Below are positions 31,801-42,739 of a DNA stretch of 64,000 bases, one piece after another. The notes under the pieces were generated by a model. It saw only the letters and a list, made by a program, of their open reading frames with translations, did no database searches and was not told where the DNA came from. A program made the position numbers and the translations under genes. The DNA comes from Chondrus crispus. Taxonomy: Eukaryota; Rhodophyta; Florideophyceae; Gigartinales; Gigartinaceae. Location: NCBI RefSeq assembly GCF_000350225.1, contig NW_005179300.1, positions 277,200 to 341,199 of the forward strand, in the 5' to 3' direction. Every line of letters begins with the position of its first letter. Positions within the stretch are counted from its first letter, which is position 1.

Positions 31801-34800
31801 AGAAGCTCGCGGTACCGCTGATTTTAGGAGCGGACTATTGCGATAGGTTCGTGGAGGCTATCTATCCACGGAAGAGGACAGTTGAGTTGGCGGATTTCTC
31901 GGAGGTTCCGATCGTAAGGCGGTCCTCGGCGAGAAAATCGAAGAAGCATCTGGTCCCCGGAGAGGGCGAAACCGATGCAAAGGGGAGCGAGTTTCCCCCA
32001 GGGTGAAGGTGGCAAGAGCCACGACCATTGAGCCAGAGACGCAACACGTATTCGAATGCACCTCGAAGAGGACTGGCTTGGTCGTCGTTCAACCATAAGC
32101 ACCCCTATACGACAAGCACGGACTGGTAAGCACCAACGGTGTAGTTCAGGTTGAGCCTGACAAACCTTTTAGATTGCTTGTTGCGAATTTTAGGAATTAC
32201 CCTGTCAGGGTTCAAAAAGGCTAAGTGGTGGCGGAACTACTACCGCACCCGAGGGCCGTATTCAAGAGCAATTCCACCATTGGTGAGGTACTTGGAATTC
32301 AAGAAAGGGGCGAAGATAAATTTACTAATTCCACCCCACCGCCTACGGGCGAGAGAAGATGCGAACCGTCGGAACAAGATCGCGAGGACCAGCAAGAAGA
32401 ACGGGAGGAAAGGCTCTCCGCGACGGCAACTACGAAGCCGGAGCGGCGGATTGAGCCTCCCCCGCCGGACTGGAGGAACTCGACCTGAGCCACGTGCCGG
32501 ACCGGCTGCGCGAAAGATTCCGTCGGATGTTGAAAAAATATTCCCGCATGTGGGATGGGACCCTTGGTGAGATCAACACCACGGTCCACCGGATTGAACT
32601 GGCCCCGGATACAAGGCCAATTGCACAAGCTCCCTACCGAGCCGGTCCAAAGGCTCCGGAGGTCGAGGACGCAGAAGTACAGAAGATGTTAGAAGCAGGA
32701 GTCATCGAACCGGCGCAGTCAGAATGGGCGTCGCCCGTTTTATTAGTGCCGAAGCCGGACGGATCGATGCGCTTTTGGGTAGACTATCGCAGGTTAAACG
32801 CGGTAACGGTAAAGGACACGTACCCTTTACCGCGCATGGATGAGTGCCTGGGCGCGCTTGGTGACACCAAGGTTTTCTCCGCGTTGATCGCGATCTCGGG
32901 ATATTGGCAGATGCCTATCCCTGACCGCGACCGCGACAAGACCGCATTTTCGTGTCACTCAGGTCTGTATCGCTTCTCAAGAATGCCCTTCGGGCTAACT
33001 AACGAGCCGGCGACGTTTCAGAGAGCAATGGATATCCTGCTCTCTCCGTTCGGTTGGAAATGCTGTTTGGTGTATCTGGATGACATAATATTTTTTAGCA
33101 AGTCGTGGGAGGAGCACATCGTGCACGCGGATGAAATACTTTCTGTATTGGAGAAGGCAGGTGTGAAGCTCAAGCTTCGCAAGTGCGAATTTTTCGTCGA
33201 AAAGATCAAGTACCGGGGCCATGTCGTTCGGCCAGGTACATTGGAAGTTGACGCCGCGCGAACCGCCGCATTGGAACAAGTGAGGTACCCTCAAACGCAG
33301 ACCCAGCTCAGGAGCTTCTTGGGACTCTGTAATGTCAACCGCAGATTCGTTCCGCATTATGCGAAAATTGCGCATCCGCTCAATCAACTATTGAAGAAGG
33401 GACAACCGGTCCAGTTGGAAGGATTCGACGAACCGTGCGAAAAAGCTTTTCACAAGCTCAAAGACGCTATCTTGGCGCCACCGGTGTTGGCGCTGCCGAA
33501 GAAGGACCTACCATACTCGGTAGACACCGATGCAAGCGACTATCAAATCGGCGCTGCATTATTTCAAACGCATCCAGATGCGCAACGTAAACCCATCGGG
33601 TTCTTTTCAAGAACGTTAGCCGCAGCCGAGAGAAACTATTCTGTATCAGAAAAAGAATGTCTAGCGGTAATTTGGGCCGTACAGACTTTAAGACCATATG
33701 TATATGGCGAGCACTTCATTGTGCATACCGACCATGCCTCATTGAGGTGGTTGATGAACGTAACCGACCCCAGCGGGAGATTAATCCGATGGAGGCTCCG
33801 CCTCTCGGAATTTGATTTCGAAATCAAGTACAAGAAGGGCAAGGCAAACAGTCAAGCTGATGCCCTGTCAAGGTTGCGAACCGCAGGAGAAACCTTTGAC
33901 TAAATCGACGACGAAATCCCATGCTTTATGGCCGAACCGGCCGAGGGTACAGTGGAGGACGAGGACAGTTTCGACGCGTTAGACGACATCCTCGCTCTTG
34001 AGAGGGGGACCGCCCCTGAGCGCCTCGATCAATTCCAAGCTGTCACTCCGGAGGAGCTCATTCGCGAGCAAGCCGTCGACCCCTTCTGCAACCGCATCAA
34101 GGAAGAAATGGACGTCGGAAAGGTGAGAACGTTCAGCATGGAGACCGAGGAACTCGAAGGAACTCTATGCCGTACCGCGGCAGAGTTTGTACAAGTGGTA
34201 ATACCACAATCGTTAAGGGACCGCGTCCTAGGGTTGAGCCACTACGCAAAATTGGCAGGCCACCCGGGAGGCAGGAAACTTTACAAGACATTGAGAAGAT
34301 ATTTTTATTGGCCTACGATGGCCCTAGACTGCTATGCAGTCGCAAAGAATTTCGCCGCATGTGCGCGGGAAAGGGTGAAGTTAAGAAGAAACACGAAGGA
34401 AATGAAGCTGTTCACGCCCAAAGCTCCGTGGAGTTTGCCGCCATCGACATCCTCGGCGAGCTAATTACAACTAAATGAGGAAATCGGTATATTCTCGTGA
34501 TCAGCGATCGATACTCGAAACTGGTACGAACCGTACCGTTGAAGAAGATATCAGCTGCGCACATCGCACAAGCCTTCGTTCACCATTGGGTATTCGTGTA
34601 CGAACCGCCGGTCAAGCTGCTGTCCGACAATGGAACACAGTTCACGGCCCGGTTCTTTCAGAACGTCTGTCGAATTCTCGGCATACGCAATGTGTTCACA
34701 ACCACATACCACCCGCAAGCCAACGGCCAAGTTGAGAGGTTTAACCGCACGCTGACTTCCGCGTTGCGAAAATATGTTGGGGAGCATCCCAAGGACTGGG

Positions 34801-35714
34801 ACCTATTTAGCGAAGCCGTGACGTTTGCATACAACACGCAAGTTCATCGAACTACGAACATCGCGCCCTTCGAGCTGGTGTTTGCTCGGGCGCCGAGAAG
34901 CATTGCGTTACAAGCACAGCCAAGTTTGGAAGGATTTGGCTCGAATCGAGCGTACTACCTGAAATGGCAGTCGTGGTTGGAAAGCCTGATGAAAGGCGCT
35001 AGTAAGAGCTTGCGGAAAGAACAAGCGCGCTACAAGCGAAATTTCGACGCAAGGCTCCGCAAGCCGAAGTATGACATCCCTTCAGGATCATACGTATTCC
35101 TTCGGAAAGAGCAAGGCACGGCCACCGAGCTGAAACATAAGTTGGCACAAGTGGCTACGGGCCCATATCAAGTGAAGGAGTCAACTGAGAATATAGTCGT
35201 CATTTCCATCGGCGACCAGGAAGAGCGCGTGTCGCGAGATTGAGTCGAATTAGACCCTAGTCCCATGGACTACACGCCGATAGTCGGGCTACGACAAGCG
35301 CTACAATTCCTCAGCCGAGACGGGGAACGAGAAGAACCTACCGCGCAAGCGAAGGATAGGACGGATGACGGACCTTTGACAAGTCAAGAAGCAGCGGGCA
35401 TCCCGTCCGATCTACAACAGATGGGAGGTTCGGAAGAACAGGATGAGGATGAGTCGCTGGCTCTTCGGAAGGGGGACGGACAGTTGGACACGCAGGAAGA
35501 AGGAGCCGGGAGTCAGGAGTATGTGATCGACAAGATCGTGGACCACGGCTACGACGGGGAGAAATTAATTCTCAAAGTGAGATGGTATGGGCATACCCTC
35601 AAGGACGCAACGTGGGAACCCATTGAGCAATTGCCGCGCAGCGCGGTCGTCACGTTTTTCCGACGGAAAAGATTGGCCTTGCCCGCGCAGGTCGTGCAAG
35701 CTCAATCAGGATAG

Positions 35715-38700
35715 TGGCAGTCAAGAAGTCCACATGCCAGCATCAGTGCGACCGTCCGCACTGGGGAGAGTGAGCCGACCCGAAGGTGAGGAAAAGGGGA
35801 ACGATGAGAGGGAAAGAGGCAGGTGAGGGGCCCCCCGGTCCCCCACGGGCAAGTAGAGCGACGCGTGCCGTGATTTCAGGAATTAATAATTTTTATTGTA
35901 GTCCGAAGATGAGGTACTACGCTGACTAGGAGTGAGCAGGAGTCGCCAAGGTCACGAGAAGTGACGTTCGGACCGGCGATCCACTCCTCACAAAAAGGGC
36001 GAAGTACGAAAGAGAATGGGAAGGTACTGTACGGTACTCGGAAGAGGAGATTCACGACGATTGTTGCATGGCCAAAGTGGAACACAGAACAGCATCGGGA
36101 ATTTTTAATGGGAATGTAGGAAGACACTGTATGCCGAGGGGGAGGCACACGAGGCGCTGGGTACTTAGGGAAATTGCGAATTGCGCACAGGAATCCGTAC
36201 CAAATACCCAGGCGAACTCACGAACGAGTGAAGGAGGAGCCCGATCGCCCCGTGCGGGAAGTCGAAAATGGAATCGACGTGAGCCGCCTATAATGCTCAC
36301 AAGCCCGCGGAGAGAGACGCTATTGCGTGCAGTGAGACCGCGTGTGGAGGAAGCCCAGCCTAACAGAGGGGATATCGAGAAGGCCGTCGGTTGCGGCAGA
36401 TACTGGGCCTCCGTGTTTTCTTTTTGCACGCGCGCCACGCACTTACAGATCACCGACGATCAGCTACTTGATCTTCGCTTTGTTATTCTCCATTTTGTTT
36501 GCCTTTTTTTATCTTTGTCTGTTAATGTCAAGAAAACGACCCCGCACAGCGGAGGTCGTTCAGCGAGTCCGAAACGCTCAAGGGAAGGAGTTATTTCTGG
36601 GGCCTTACCCGATAGCCAGCGACGCCGAAGCTCACACACGTCAGCAGCTCTCGGGCGACATACTTACCAGTTGGCTGCTATGACCTTTACTTGTCTTTTT
36701 GTCTTTCTTATGTTTTTCTTTTTCTTGTTTGTGCTATTTATTCATTTTCGTCGCAGTGGAGGAAGACAAGATCGGCATCGAGATTTCGACAAGTGGGCCC
36801 TGAAGGGGCAAGAAGACAACGTCGCCACCGAGGCGAACGGCCGCTTCAAGAAGGAACGAGGAGATCAAGCATCGGACGGGACGGACGCAAAACCAGTGAT
36901 GGTGACAGTGTTTGGACGAAGAGAAGGAAGGAAAGCGTGCTCACGGTCGATGATGACTACGTCGCGACGATAGGACGTCAAACGGGAAAGCCCACACAAT
37001 CCGCCACTCTGCCCTTGTTTTGTTTTTTATCCTATTTTGTGATGCGGCATCCCGGGCGCGATTGCACACCCCGAGCGCCGACCAGCCAGTAAGCTACGTC
37101 CGAAGAAGGGAGGAAGTAGATCGAAATTCCTAAGCGACAAGAGGGCGAGTTCCTCGCCCCATTTCTTAGTTACACACGCTGCTCCCTTCTCCCTTCATGA
37201 AAAGGCGCACAGCGCAACCGCCGGCGAGGAAGCGGAAGCGAACCACGCCAAGGAGACAGAGATTCTCTGATCAGGAAGAAACTATGTTCGATACACACTG
37301 TTCACAGGCAGTGCTCCGCGTTTCCTTCTACGTTTTTCGAGTGAGGACTATGGTCACGACGCTATTCTCGCGCACACACACTGCACCCGAAACGGGTCCG
37401 AGATCGTCGATTAAGTTTCATTTGATACAACGCAAACCAGTAGGACGTTGATCTGACGTGGGACGCGGACAAGGTCGAAGGAAAAGGTTTCGTGTGGTGG
37501 CCAAGGTGGAAAGTAATTTATCCTGTTTGAATCAGGTGTCGTGGTACGATAGATCTCGGAGATCGGGCGGTGAGAACCGCAAAAAGGGGGAAACGACACC
37601 CCGAGGGGACGAGGACGAGCAACTTCGTTACCTCATAGACGTAGGGAGGCGTTATGCCGCACTGTATGAAGGGCCTTCCCGACGCGACCGCACCCTGTGG
37701 GGACCAACACCAAGTGTGGTTGGTGCGACAAGAGAACGGGAATCAAAGCTCAAGAGGATGGAAGAGAGTGAAGGAAGTTGGAGGCTTCTCACGATCAGAA
37801 GGAGGCATGAGCATCGGGGTCTCGACACGAACGACCACCCACCGGCCTCGCGAAAGTGAGAGAGGACTCAAAAAGGGGGAAAAGAAGCTTCGCGCCGCGA
37901 GAGAGAATAAGAAATCGCGAGCCGGCGAGCAAAACGGAGGTGGCTACTTATGGGGTAGACAACGTGAGTCGACACCGTAATCCTCGGGATGCAAACGGTA
38001 CAGCCGGGGTTCTGTAACGCGTGCTAGCATACGAAGCACAGTCGAGGGAGTACCTTCGGTGATACCATGTAACGGGAGCAGCAGAACTCATCAAAGGCGG
38101 ACGTCTCATGAGGTGCCCGACGAGAAATGGTTAGTTGACGGATCCCGGTATCTATGTGGAGGGGGGGCAATGGAGGATCGAGGGCTACAACGCAGTTTCG
38201 CGTTGGAAACGCGATACGGGCGCGTCTACTCGCATATTCTACTAGAATGAATCCCGCTGGTTCATCATCTGTGGGACAGCCGGATAATAGTGCCCGCCAG
38301 AGCGGGAATGACTGGAGAACGACCTGCGGCGCGTCATTGGGGGTCATTAATCTCCCAAATCGAACCTTTGCGAAGGAAACCTCACCCCAAAAATCAAATT
38401 AGGAGGAAGAGTGGCTAACAATTTTCCTCAGTACAGGGCTCACCCGAGAAAAATCAACAGCGAAACACACACGTCGTCAAAATTTGGATCATCGATTCAG
38501 GGCGAAATAGGACATTGGTCCACGTGTTCACCCTTCACGCCCCACTCCGACCTGGTAAGACTGAGCCCGCGGTGTGGCTCGCGCGACGAAACCGGAGCAG
38601 TTCTAAGGAAGCGGGATCTACGTGTCAGGGTCATTTGAGTATCGGCGATTCCTGACATTGAGGGAAGGAAGTCGATTGGCGTTCTGATAGAGAGACAGGG

Positions 38701-39561
38701 GGAACTTCGCACGCACGACGTTGACTTGTGTCCACCCAGACGGCTGACTCCCAGTCTATGGAAGAGGATAAAGAGAAAAAGGGGGAGAGCCGAAAAAGAC
38801 GGCTACAGAGCTGTCGCGACAGCGATGAAGGGACGACGTAGCCGTAGTATCTCGGCAACGTATTGTGTCCCCCGAGGACAACACAGGGGAAGGGTGACAA
38901 CGACGTCACAGAAATTCACGGAAATATAAGAGCGAGCCGAACAGGACAATGTGACTCAAGGCATTTCCCTGGATGACAGACACGGGTGCGTGGCAAAGAG
39001 GATCGAACCTCTGCCCCGTTCGAAGGCCAGTCCGTCCGGTTTGCCTGTTGTTTTTATTTTTTTGGGGGGACATCCCCGAGAATTGGAAGTGCAAGAACTC
39101 CCCTACCAGGCGATCGGAAGGTGAGCGACCGCTGTACCCCGGTGGTGTCGATTTTCACAGGAAAATCGACATGTGAGGTCGGCGAGATCAAGAGGAGGAA
39201 CGTGGGGCGAAGAGGAAATGAAATGAATAAAGAGTAGGAAAGCGGGGGCGCACGAGCAAAAGAGGAGGAAAAGGGATAGAAGAAGAGAAAGAAGGAGAAA
39301 CTATGAGGGCACTACCGTGATCGTAACGGGGAGGGAGCGCCCAGAAGAATGGAAAAGAGGGGGAAGTAGCGAGGTGAAGAGAAGGAGGAAGGAGGTATAA
39401 GGGTGCCACCGTGATTATGACGGGGTGGGCATCAATGAGAAAAAGAGGGGGAAATGAAGGGACGAAGGAGCACGCAGGAAAATTCAATTTACGGATCAAA
39501 GGAGACATGACGATGTCGCAAATTCAGCGTCACGCAGGCAGGATAGAGATGCGACAAGCTA
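35715..39561. other. Long 3' region of the Gypsy element without sense gene
   Basis: About 3.8 kb with only short frames and several T-rich patches (36470-36530, 36690-36750). It is not recognisable as a domain of Gag or Pol. The segment GCAGTGGAGGAAGACAAG near 36752 also occurs near 45798 inside the different LTR, suggesting shared ancestry of element pieces. Confidence 0.5.
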
Positions 39562-41318
39562 TCACGAGGGAATTGTCGCGCCCGTCAGCTCAGACGGAAG
39601 GGTTGCCAAAGGATTTGCACTTTGGAAGTGATGACACGAGGCGAGCCAAAACTCGCAAGTCGTCAATCGAGGCTCCTTGCAGAGCCTCTCCCTCAACACC
39701 GTGAGCACGGAGCAAGGCACAGTATACGCTCGTGACGTCGTGGGTACTTTTGGAAATTGTTTGGAGACGGGGGGGAAGATATCACTTCCCTTACCGACAA
39801 TGTCTCGGTATGGCCTGCCGAGGGAATTGCGACAGCTGAAGGCGCCTTTGACGAGGATAGAGAGGCTAGGGCTGCGCGCGGGGAAGCAGGGACAGCCGAT
39901 CGAGGAGGAATTGGAGAGGAAGGACGGGAGCATACGTGAAGCTCCCGTGGGGTCAGATGTGATGATGGGGGCAACGTCGGGAACCGGTGTTGGGTTTCCG
40001 AATCGACGGCTCGTTTGAGCTTCCCACGCTGAGCAGAGGGTTGATGACCCGGGGTTGAACCACACGAAGTCGCCCACGGCTGGGTGGTTTCGACCAGGGG
40101 AGGAAGAGGGTCGTTGGCGATTGAAAGATCGAGAGGAGTGTTGCGGAGGGACACAGTCCCAATCCACGCCCTCGATCGTATCAAGGAGGGAGCGTATTTC
40201 GCGATTGGAATCAGAGCCACCCAGAGGGACAAACAAGTCCAATAGACGCATTTGCGTTATCAGCTTCGCGGGGAGGTGCCACAGGCGCCAGCAATCGTAG
40301 ATCTCCCACAAGAGGGTCGCAGTTGCTTTGATGCACCACTCTGTGAGGAAGACCACCCATAACCCGTGTTGCAGATCCCGCAGGTAGCTGCCATAGTACG
40401 TGACTATGGGTCCCATTTCAGCCCAAAAGCTTTGCCTCACCTCGTACTGGCTCCACCATGAGGGGATGCGCTGGTAACGACTTGCATAATGCTGACGGGA
40501 AATCTCGCGCGCCTCTACCATTTGGTAGCCGATGAAGTACCCCGTATCAGACCGGATAAGCCGTTCAAAGCGCACTGTGTTCTGAAAGAAGAAAATACTC
40601 CCGCGTTTTAAATGACGAAAATTCGAAGGGATAATGGGTTCGGTCCAGAAGATGGCATCGGATGTGACAGTATGTCGGTTTCGCCACAGGCGATCCGCCT
40701 CGGCGGCAGGGTCACCAAAGGTGATATCAATGAGATTGTCTAAGTAGCGGCGTTCGCCCTCTGTACGAAAACGCCAAGTGTCACAACCGTATGACGAGGG
40801 TATGAGGGTGTCGGAAATGGGGATGGCAAGTCGAGCGAATACGGCCTCCATAAATCGCAGAGAGACAGTGGGGCGGCCCCGTGGGGGAGGATGACGTAGG
40901 ATGGAAGTTGGAATTGCTATACGGGTTCGCCAGTCAAAGGAGCGGGTAGCCAGCACGGGGAGATTACCGGGAAGCATGCCCGCGCCGTCGGCGAATTGGT
41001 GTTCAATTTTGGAAACGTCGCGAATACCCACGGAGGAGAACCACTGGGCAGAGGCAAATAAGGAAGGATGTTCGTGCATGATTTTGTCCTGTAGCTCTTC
41101 GAGCGAGGGGTAGTGGCGGGCTACCCAAGAGGGATGATAACCTGGATGAAGGCCGGGTCGGAGACGTCCGAATCAGGGGGACGTCGGGGTATAGGAGGGA
41201 GGTCGACGGAAGCGCGAGACTTGTTCGCGAAGCCGACACCGGTGCGTCGACGGGCAGTATTTTCGCCCGCGAGCTCAGGAGGTGGAGGACACGTGGGACT
41301 CGTCTTGTCCTTGCTCAT
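39562..41318 (-). CDS. Opposite-strand accessory frame of the Gypsy element, copy A
   Basis: A long frame on the strand opposite to the element, lying just upstream of the polypurine tract and 3' LTR. The product is Trp/Tyr/Arg-rich (WRFRTEGERRYLDNL, SIFFFQNTVRFERL, YYGSYLRDLQHGLWVVFLTE). I recognise no Env, dUTPase or host family. It is highly similar to copy B at 49713-51203, and this copy looks broken once. An extra frame in this position is known for several plant and algal Gypsy lineages, where the function is unknown. Confidence 0.55.
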
Positions 41319-41424
41319 GCGGAGACCGTCGGTCAGGAATGGAGAAAGAAGGGATCGAGAAGAGAAGGAGGAGTTGGAGATCAAGGAGTGTAGCCGATGT
41401 GCAAGGACGCTCAGAAGGGGGATA

Positions 41425-42465
41425 TGCAGTGCAATACGCACCTGAAAAAGGGGGTGAAAAGAAAGGAAAATATTTGGATATGAAAAGTAGTCCGGGTTGG
41501 GGGACACACGTGTGAATAATTGCACCGTTTTAATTTTTAATTATTTTATTTTATTTAGTTAGTTAGTTGGCATTAATTTTGCTGACACTAGATTAGATCT
41601 AGGATCTAGCGCCGCGAGCTACTGTACTGGCTCCGGCGGGGCGATATATACCTTAGCCCTCTGACGACCAAGTCAGTAAAGGTAACCCGAGTTGCCAGAG
41701 TTGAATATCGCCTTGGTCGAAGTCCGTCTTTCCCCAGATGCTCCCTTTTACCACAGATTACGTTATCCTTTGCGCTCGGGGGTTCCCTTTTCTTTTTCCT
41801 TTATTTCCCTATCCTTTTCTACCTCTATCTCTATTTTTCCCTTAATTGTGTTGGTTCCACTGGAGTTGGTTGCCACCGATCCGGTGTAGGTGTTTTAGCC
41901 ATCGGGCAACACGTTGTGTAGCGCTGCTACTGTTTCAAGTTCCGTCGGAAGGCTGTTGTAACGACACCTCCGTCGAAGGTCTTGCTGTATAAGACAGAGT
42001 TGGTACCGCCTACCGCGATTGCGATCGCGCTGGTGAGGGTGTTTTTAGCCATCGGGCAACACGTCGGTAGTAGCGCTGCTACACGGTTACGATCCCGTCG
42101 GGTAGTGCTGAACAAGCCCCCGTCGAAGACCTTGAATTACACACAAGGTGCTGAAGACTCTCGTCGAGCATTGGACTTACAACCCAGCGAACCGCGGTTA
42201 CATCCTCGTAGACAAGCCCAACCCGCACTCGTCGAGCGCTCAAGTCTTCACAAGTCTACCACCATTATCCTCCTGGGCCGGGCATCTTTCCTTAACCCCC
42301 CGTCGGAGTTGAGCTACCGTTGGCCGCAAGCCCGCACAAGTGGAAAGGGAGTCTCGAACGCTCCGTAGCGCGTGCCATCGGCAGTGGTTGTTGCTGTTGT
42401 TGTTTTTCTTCTTCTTGTTTGACCGTCGGACTGTGTTCGCGGCCTGCCAGGCACATTGCACTACA
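41425..42465 (+). repeat. LTR copy 2
   Basis: About 1.04 kb, TGCAGTGCAAT...ATTGCACTACA. A polypurine tract (AGAAGGGGGA, 41413-41422) stands directly in front, so it is a 3' LTR in plus orientation. A TGG-starting sequence (TGGCTCTGAATCG) follows it closely, so it may also have served as the 5' LTR of the next internal region. Confidence 0.88.
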
Positions 42466-42739
42466 GACGTGGCTCTGAATCGTGCCGCCCGAAGCGGCAA
42501 CAGACGAGGACCTGAAGGAGGTCGCCTCGCTTCTCTCCTCCTCGGAGAGACACAAGGAGCAGATACGGGCAAACGATCCGCCCGTTCCGCATTCCAATCG
42601 GATTCGTTTGCAACACACCCGCCCTCAGAAGTCGTCTCTCACCCGGTCTACGACAGCACATCAGAACGGAACGGTGCCTTAGGGGCGTTACGAGAAGGGA
42701 ACTATCTAGGGAGGTTAAAGCGTCGGTAGCACGGTACGC

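Larger units (their letters stand above)
27792..42465 (+). mobile_element. Ty3/Gypsy chromovirus fossil, about 14.7 kb
   Basis: LTR retroelement between LTR copies 1 and 2. Parts in order: primer-binding-like site 28844-28861; Gag region from about 29000 with a coiled coil, a basic segment and a CCHC knuckle (CYHCYEKGHAAPTC) near 31012-31056; protease with DTGAG near 31614; reverse transcriptase with YLDD at 33072-33083; RNase H with TDASD near 33520; integrase zinc region near 34250-34370 and DDE core near 34430-34900; chromodomain near 35515-35690. A long region without sense coding (about 35.7-39.5 kb) follows, then a reading frame on the opposite strand, a polypurine tract and the 3' LTR. 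The element is broken, with roughly half a dozen interruptions. The flanking 5 bases outside the two LTRs do not match, so the present arrangement may result from recombination between elements. Confidence 0.85.

Noticed and set aside
36068-36973. 301-codon frame after the Gypsy chromodomain
   Set aside because: Low-complexity, Arg/Ser-rich with a T-rich hydrophobic run; no envelope or other domain is recognised and no second copy is seen in the parallel region of the other element.
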